From UBA288 sp050178135 (GTDB lineage Archaea > Halobacteriota > Methanomicrobia > Methanomicrobiales > Methanospirillaceae), in the NCBI GenBank assembly GCA_050178135.1, contig JBFXGJ010000001.1, positions 116,249 to 180,248 on the forward strand: a stretch of DNA of 64,000 nucleotides, written 5' to 3'. The translations under genes and the position numbers were made by a program. The notes under the pieces were generated by a model. It made no database searches, was not told where the DNA came from, and worked only from the letters and a program-made list of their open reading frames with translations. The number at the start of each line of letters is the position of its first letter. Within the stretch, counting starts at the first letter, position 1. Shown one piece after another: positions 60,277 through 64,000 of this stretch.

Positions 60277-60837
60277 ATGACCGACGAGGAAGCCGAAGCG
60301 TTGATGCGCGAGGGGGATCGCCTGCTTGGGAGTGAACGGTACGATGAAGCGCTGACGATCTACGAGCGCGTGCTGACCATCGATCCCCGGAATGCCGCCG
60401 CCTGGCACCACCGGGGGTTCGCGTATCGGCGTCTCGGCCGGTTCGAGGAGGCTCTCGCCTCATTCGACCGAGAGATGGAACTCGACCCGGTTAACACCGA
60501 GGCGATACATTCCAACCGGGGGTATAGCCTGCAGGCGCTCGGCCGTTATCGCGAGGCGATCGAGGCCTTCGACGAGGTACTCCGGATCAACCCGGGCCAC
60601 GTGAAGGCCCTGACGAGCAGGGGGCTCTGCCTCACCGAGCTTGGAAGGTACCAGGAGTCTCTGGTCTATTATGATCGGGCGCTCCAGCCGAACATGCTGA
60701 ACGCCTTCGTCTGGCATGCAAAGAGTCAGGCCCTCGCGGCGCTTGGTCGACGGATCGAGGCGGCGGAGGCAGAACAGATCGGTCTGCGGTTCGGGTACCT
60801 CGTGAACGGGGACGAAAAGAGGAAAGAGGGTCAGTAA
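60277..60837 (+). CDS. TPR-repeat protein
   Basis: 186 residues from ATG 60277 (GGTGTGGTG immediately upstream); the open frame before it is antisense to the oxidoreductase gene. Four to five TPR units cover residues 8-150 (LLGSERYDEALTIYERVL, NPGHVKALTSRGLCLTELG). No signal peptide. Its last seven bases overlap the end of the convergent proS gene, so the two transcripts are complementary at their ends. Similar in style to the TPR protein at 865 but not obviously duplicated from it. Confidence 0.82.
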   Translation: MTDEEAEALMREGDRLLGSERYDEALTIYERVLTIDPRNAAAWHHRGFAYRRLGRFEEALASFDREMELDPVNTEAIHSNRGYSLQALGRYREAIEAFDEVLRINPGHVKALTSRGLCLTELGRYQESLVYYDRALQPNMLNAFVWHAKSQALAALGRRIEAAEAEQIGLRFGYLVNGDEKRKEGQ

Positions 60838-62264
60838 CTCCGCCCGACGAGGGTGGTCGTCCCTGTTCGCCCGCAGGCGACGCAGGGCCCCCCGTTGACT
60901 GCGACGAGTGGGCTCCTGACCTCGACTCCGAGGACCGAACCCCCCGTCTCCTCCTCGATCCGGTCGGCGCAGGCCTTCTCGCCGCACCAGTTGACGACCG
61001 CAATCCCGCCCTCGAGCGCCTCGTTGAGACCCTCAATTCCATCAGCGGTTCGGACCTGTGATGCGAGCCGATCTGCGGCAGTCTCCCTGATGGATGTCAT
61101 GACCGTCTCCAGAAGTCCCTTCACTCCTTCGGCGACACTCTTGATCGGCACCGTGCTCTTTCCCCCGGTCCGCATCACGGTGGTCGCCACCCCGGCATCG
61201 AGGTCCCTGGGACCGAGCTCGAGCCGTACCGGGACACCCCGCATCTCCCAGTGATAATATTTTGCGCCGGGTCGGAGATCACGGTCATCAAGCCGCACCC
61301 GGATGCCCGCTCTCTCCAGCGTCCTGGCAAGATCCCGTGCCGCTACGAGCACCTCGTCTCCCCGCTTGCCGACGATGATCGGGACGACGACCACCTGCAC
61401 CGGGGCGACCTCTGGCGGAATTATGAGGCCTCTCTCATCCCCGTGAAGGCTAATCAGGGCGGCGATAGAACGCTCGGAGATGCCGTAGCAGGTCTGGAAT
61501 GCGAGCTGCTGCTCTCCGTCCCGGTCCTCGTAGGTGATCTCGAAGGTCTTTGAGAAATGGTCGCCGAGGTGGTGTGCTGTTCCGATCTGGAGCGTCCTGC
61601 CGTCGGGCATCACGCAGTCGACCGCGATCGTGTAGTCCGCCCCGGGGAACTTGTCCCAGCTCGGCCGTTTCGAGACAAGGACCGGGATACCGAGCCGTTC
61701 GTAGAACTCCCGGTACAGTGCGATCGCATCCTCGACCTGCGCCGCTGCCTCCTCCCAGGTGGCATGGACCGTGTGCGCTTCCTTGAACGAGGTGATCTCG
61801 CGCAGCCGAATCAGGGGTCGGGTGTGCTTCGTCTCGTACCGGAAGGTATTCACGATCTGGTAGTACTTCAGGGGGAGGTCAGCGTGGGAACGGACCCAGA
61901 GTGCGTACATTGGGTAGATCGCGGTCTCGCTCGTCGGCCGGAGCGCAAGCTTGACATCGAGCGGCGAGAGCCCCCCGTGGGTGACCCAGTAGACCTCGTT
62001 CTCGAAGCCCTTGATGTGCTCCGCCTCCTTCATGAACTCCGTCTCGGGAATCAGAAGGGGAAAGAGCGTCTCCTCATGGTCACGGTCGAGTAACTCACGA
62101 AGGAGCCCATAGGTCCGCTTTCGAATCCCGAACCCGAACGGGAACCAGACATAGAGTCCTTTGACCGGGTAGCGGACATCCATGATCTCTGCACGCCAGA
62201 GGATCTCGTTGTACCAGCTCGAAAAGTCGGTTCGGCTCGGAAGAGCCCCGGTATCGTCGTCCAT
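60831..62264 (-). CDS. proS: Prolyl-tRNA synthetase, archaeal/eukaryotic type
   Basis: 477 residues. Class II synthetase motifs: YPMYALWVRSH with TSETAIY, FRYETKHTRPLIRLREITSF (motif 2 region), and LELGPRDLDAG (motif 3 region); anticodon-binding domain with VVVPIIVGKRGDEV. The C-terminal zinc-like domain and terminal Tyr (GRTGTTTLVGRSY) mark the archaeal/eukaryotic ProRS type. Charges tRNA-Pro. Convergent with the TPR gene (7-base overlap) and 12 bases after the SpoIIM-like gene. Confidence 0.97.
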   Translation of the reverse strand: MDDDTGALPSRTDFSSWYNEILWRAEIMDVRYPVKGLYVWFPFGFGIRKRTYGLLRELLDRDHEETLFPLLIPETEFMKEAEHIKGFENEVYWVTHGGLSPLDVKLALRPTSETAIYPMYALWVRSHADLPLKYYQIVNTFRYETKHTRPLIRLREITSFKEAHTVHATWEEAAAQVEDAIALYREFYERLGIPVLVSKRPSWDKFPGADYTIAVDCVMPDGRTLQIGTAHHLGDHFSKTFEITYEDRDGEQQLAFQTCYGISERSIAALISLHGDERGLIIPPEVAPVQVVVVPIIVGKRGDEVLVAARDLARTLERAGIRVRLDDRDLRPGAKYYHWEMRGVPVRLELGPRDLDAGVATTVMRTGGKSTVPIKSVAEGVKGLLETVMTSIRETAADRLASQVRTADGIEGLNEALEGGIAVVNWCGEKACADRIEEETGGSVLGVEVRSPLVAVNGGPCVACGRTGTTTLVGRSY

Positions 62265-62276
62265 CGCTACGATCCT

Positions 62277-62846
62277 CTATGAGATCAGCTGTATGATATG
62301 TGGTGTAATAAACGCCTCGACAGCGGCCGCTACGATGAGAAAAGGAACGACATATCTGGCGAAGATGCGTCCGTGCTCAAGCGCTTCACCGGCGGCGTCT
62401 CCCTCGTCATGGAGCAGTTCCCTGATGAGGGCCTCTGCGAGCAGAAGACCGAGTCCGGCGGAGATAAGGAAGGCGGGAATTTCTAAGATGCCGTGAGGTA
62501 GAATCGAGGCGATGATGAACCCGGTCCCCTTCTCCTGCCGCACCATCTCGACGATCCCGCCGATCACGAGCCCGTTCGAAGCGAGGACGAGAAGCGGGAG
62601 GACACCGAAAGTCGCACCACCAATGAAGAGTGCGACACACGCGACCAGGTTGTTGGCGAATATCTTTACAAAGAGAACGATCGGGTGGTCGGACAGAACC
62701 TGGAGGGCGACCTGATCGCGGAAACCTGACAGGAGATCGTGGCCGAAGGAGGGATCCTGCCGGACGGCGAGGACGCCGCCCAGAACAGCCAGGACGAAGA
62801 GCACGGTTGAGAAGATGACCGAGCGAGAGAGAAGCCGGTCAAACAT
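62277..62846 (-). CDS. SpoIIM-family (DUF95) membrane protein
   Basis: 189 residues with about five membrane helices. Family segments: IFANNLVACVALFIGGATFGVLP and ILPHGILEIPAFLISAGLGLLLA, the latter holding the H-G-x-x-E-I/L-P-A motif of SpoIIM proteins. Bacterial SpoIIM acts in engulfment; archaeal members have no established role. On the same strand as proS and just upstream, so possibly transcribed with it. Confidence 0.88.
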   Translation of the reverse strand: MFDRLLSRSVIFSTVLFVLAVLGGVLAVRQDPSFGHDLLSGFRDQVALQVLSDHPIVLFVKIFANNLVACVALFIGGATFGVLPLLVLASNGLVIGGIVEMVRQEKGTGFIIASILPHGILEIPAFLISAGLGLLLAEALIRELLHDEGDAAGEALEHGRIFARYVVPFLIVAAAVEAFITPHIIQLIS

Positions 62847-62887
62847 ACAGCATTATTCCCCCATTTACGGACGGACAACGAGCGGAA

Positions 62888-62895
62888 TTTATATA
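62888..62895 (+). promoter_or_regulatory. TATA box of the right-edge integrase
   Basis: TTTATATA centred about 28 bases before ATG 62920, with no ribosome site between, so the message is predicted to be leaderless. Confidence 0.55.
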
Positions 62896-62919
62896 CTCCC
62901 TGACGTCCCATTGCCTCTC

Positions 62920-64000
62920 ATGGTGTTGGCGGCAACCACGCGAAACGGAGTCGGGATCGACCCGGTTTCGAAGTTTCTTCGGAACCTGAAGACAGAGCAT
63001 ACCCGCAAGAATTACGTAGGAGGGCTGAAGAAGTTTTTCGGCTATCTCGAGCACCCCGGCGAGGCTATCAAGCGACCGCGTGAGGCGTGGACCCGGAACG
63101 ACGACGAGATGATCGCATCGTGGGACGAGCTTGGGATCGAATACCTGACCCTGATTCGAAACGGTGACCGCTCGGCAGCGGATGATCTCGTTGACTTCAT
63201 CGGAGCGATGACCCGTGAAGGGTTCGCGCCATCCACCGTGCACAGCTCTCGGGCGGCCGTTGCCGGGTTCTTTGAGTCCAACGGCGTGGAACTCTCCCGC
63301 CTCGAGGAGCGGGTCATCAGGAAGCGGCTCCCGAAAGCCGCGACCGTGGCGAAGGAGCGCCCGATCACGATGGAGATCCTGCAGAAGTTCCTTCCGTACA
63401 TGCGGGTGCCCTATCAGGCCGTGGCGCTTGTGATGCTCGCGACCGGCGCCCGGGCCGACGAGGTGCTGCAGCTCCGGGATCGAGACCTGGACCTGGACGC
63501 CGTGCCGGCCCGCGTCGACTTCCGGCGGGAGACCACCAAGACAAAGAAGGCGCGGTTCTCGTTCCTCACCCCGGAAGCGGTCGGCGCCGTTCGGACGTGG
63601 GTTCAGATCCGGTCCGAGTTCTTAGAGACGGCGAGGGCACGGGCGCGGTCTCTCCATCCCGACGGCTTCGCACGGGAGAAGAAGCAGGACGATCACCTGT
63701 TCCCGTTCGAAGAGACGGTGTATCTCAAGAACTGGCGGAACGCGCTGACGAAGGCCGGCCTCTACGAGCGGTGCGAGGAGACCGGCCGGGCCACGATTCA
63801 CCCTCACGGGCTCCGAAAATATTTCCGAACCTACTTCGGAGCGGCGGCCGGCGTGGATGTGGCGGAAACCCTCATGGGGCACCAGGGATACCTGGCGGGC
63901 GCGTACGTCCGGCTGACCGAACAGGACCTGGCAACAGCCTACGCGGCGAACGCGTATGTGCTGACCGTCAGCCAGGGCGGCAGCGGCGATCTCGTGCGGA
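62920..64000 (+). CDS. Tyrosine recombinase (phage/element integrase), 3' end beyond the window
   Basis: 360 codons are open from ATG 62920 to the edge without a stop. N-terminal SAM-like domain (FLRNLKTEHTRKNYVGGLKKF, and a second helical part around ASTVHSSRAAV-type residues), then the catalytic domain with Arg in LATGARADEVLQL, HPHGLRKYFRT (H-x-x-R), MGHQGYL (second H) and nucleophile Tyr in GAYVRL. All catalytic residues are present, so the enzyme is likely intact and nearly complete at the edge. It is unrelated in detail to the integrase at 8957. No tRNA gene lies next to it inside the window; an integrated element may extend to the right. Confidence 0.9.
   Translation, partial: MVLAATTRNGVGIDPVSKFLRNLKTEHTRKNYVGGLKKFFGYLEHPGEAIKRPREAWTRNDDEMIASWDELGIEYLTLIRNGDRSAADDLVDFIGAMTREGFAPSTVHSSRAAVAGFFESNGVELSRLEERVIRKRLPKAATVAKERPITMEILQKFLPYMRVPYQAVALVMLATGARADEVLQLRDRDLDLDAVPARVDFRRETTKTKKARFSFLTPEAVGAVRTWVQIRSEFLETARARARSLHPDGFAREKKQDDHLFPFEETVYLKNWRNALTKAGLYERCEETGRATIHPHGLRKYFRTYFGAAAGVDVAETLMGHQGYLAGAYVRLTEQDLATAYAANAYVLTVSQGGSGDLVR

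Noticed and set aside
1..64000. CRISPR arrays, rRNA genes, riboswitches
   Set aside because: No regularly spaced direct repeats, no rRNA-like sequence and no recognisable riboswitch core were seen; only one tRNA could be folded with confidence.

Overview
The window is about 64 kb of a GC-rich (by eye near 60%) chromosome from a methanogenic archaeon, most likely of the order Methanomicrobiales. The evidence is ftr, a complete formylmethanofuran dehydrogenase set (fwdFGDBAC), hdrCBA and mvhD. It is supported by archaeal housekeeping genes: the large subunit of the D-family DNA polymerase, PAN, aMBF1, archaeal-type ProRS and the short archaeal PurA. A methanogen-type (FilR1/DUF1724) regulator fits the same picture. 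Genus cannot be decided from the sequence alone.

Layout. 1-7160: housekeeping and small-molecule genes (phosphoesterase, TPR proteins, RibD-like reductase, a zinc-ribbon surface protein, UPF0114, hotdog thioesterase, SSAT-like acetyltransferase). 7161-10318: mobile-element debris between the acetyltransferase and a tRNA-Leu(CAA) gene, made of a 5'-truncated IS4/IS1634-like transposase, an integrase N-terminal fragment and a near-complete tyrosine recombinase without a visible normal start. 10319-22527: one co-directional minus-strand block with a signalling cassette (CheY-like, CheC, histidine kinase, Fe-alcohol dehydrogenase, PAS protein), then an MrfB/MrfA-like repair pair, then DNA polymerase D large subunit carrying a 166-residue mini-intein, then the tRNA. 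22634-26226: nucleotide-sugar dehydrogenase, zinc-ribbon protein, SGNH-CBM esterase, rubredoxin.

26314-37310: the methanogenesis core. ftr diverges from a ten-gene operon (2[4Fe-4S] ferredoxin, fwdF, hdrC, hdrB, hdrA, mvhD, fwdD, fwdB, fwdA, fwdC). Heterodisulfide reduction (last step) and CO2 reduction to formylmethanofuran (first step) are therefore encoded in one transcription unit, as expected if flavin-based electron bifurcation at HdrA feeds ferredoxin electrons straight to Fwd. A 23-bp palindrome sits at the predicted transcription start.

37390-41528: purA, Trm112-like, a membrane protein, then overlapping cbiB-pdxS-pdxT. 41698-49348: a degenerate EF-Tu/SelB-like protein, a decayed gene, a second SGNH esterase, a FilR1 regulator, a UbiA prenyltransferase, a receiver-PAS protein and a TM-helix channel-like protein. 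49517-54530: an agmatine deiminase fused to N-carbamoylputrescine amidase, an ACT-ACT-metallo-beta-lactamase fusion and a cardiolipin synthase-like enzyme. 54579-62846: PAN/aMBF1 divergent pair, ferritin, glycan genes, TPR protein, ProRS, SpoIIM-like protein. 62920-64000: a second tyrosine recombinase running off the right edge.

No rRNA genes, CRISPR arrays or recognisable cas genes were seen. No single unmistakably new system is present. The best leads are the Hdr-MvhD-Fwd operon with its palindrome, the CheC/kinase/Fe-ADH cassette, the fused polyamine enzyme, the ACT-MBL fusion and the Gln-ended mini-intein.
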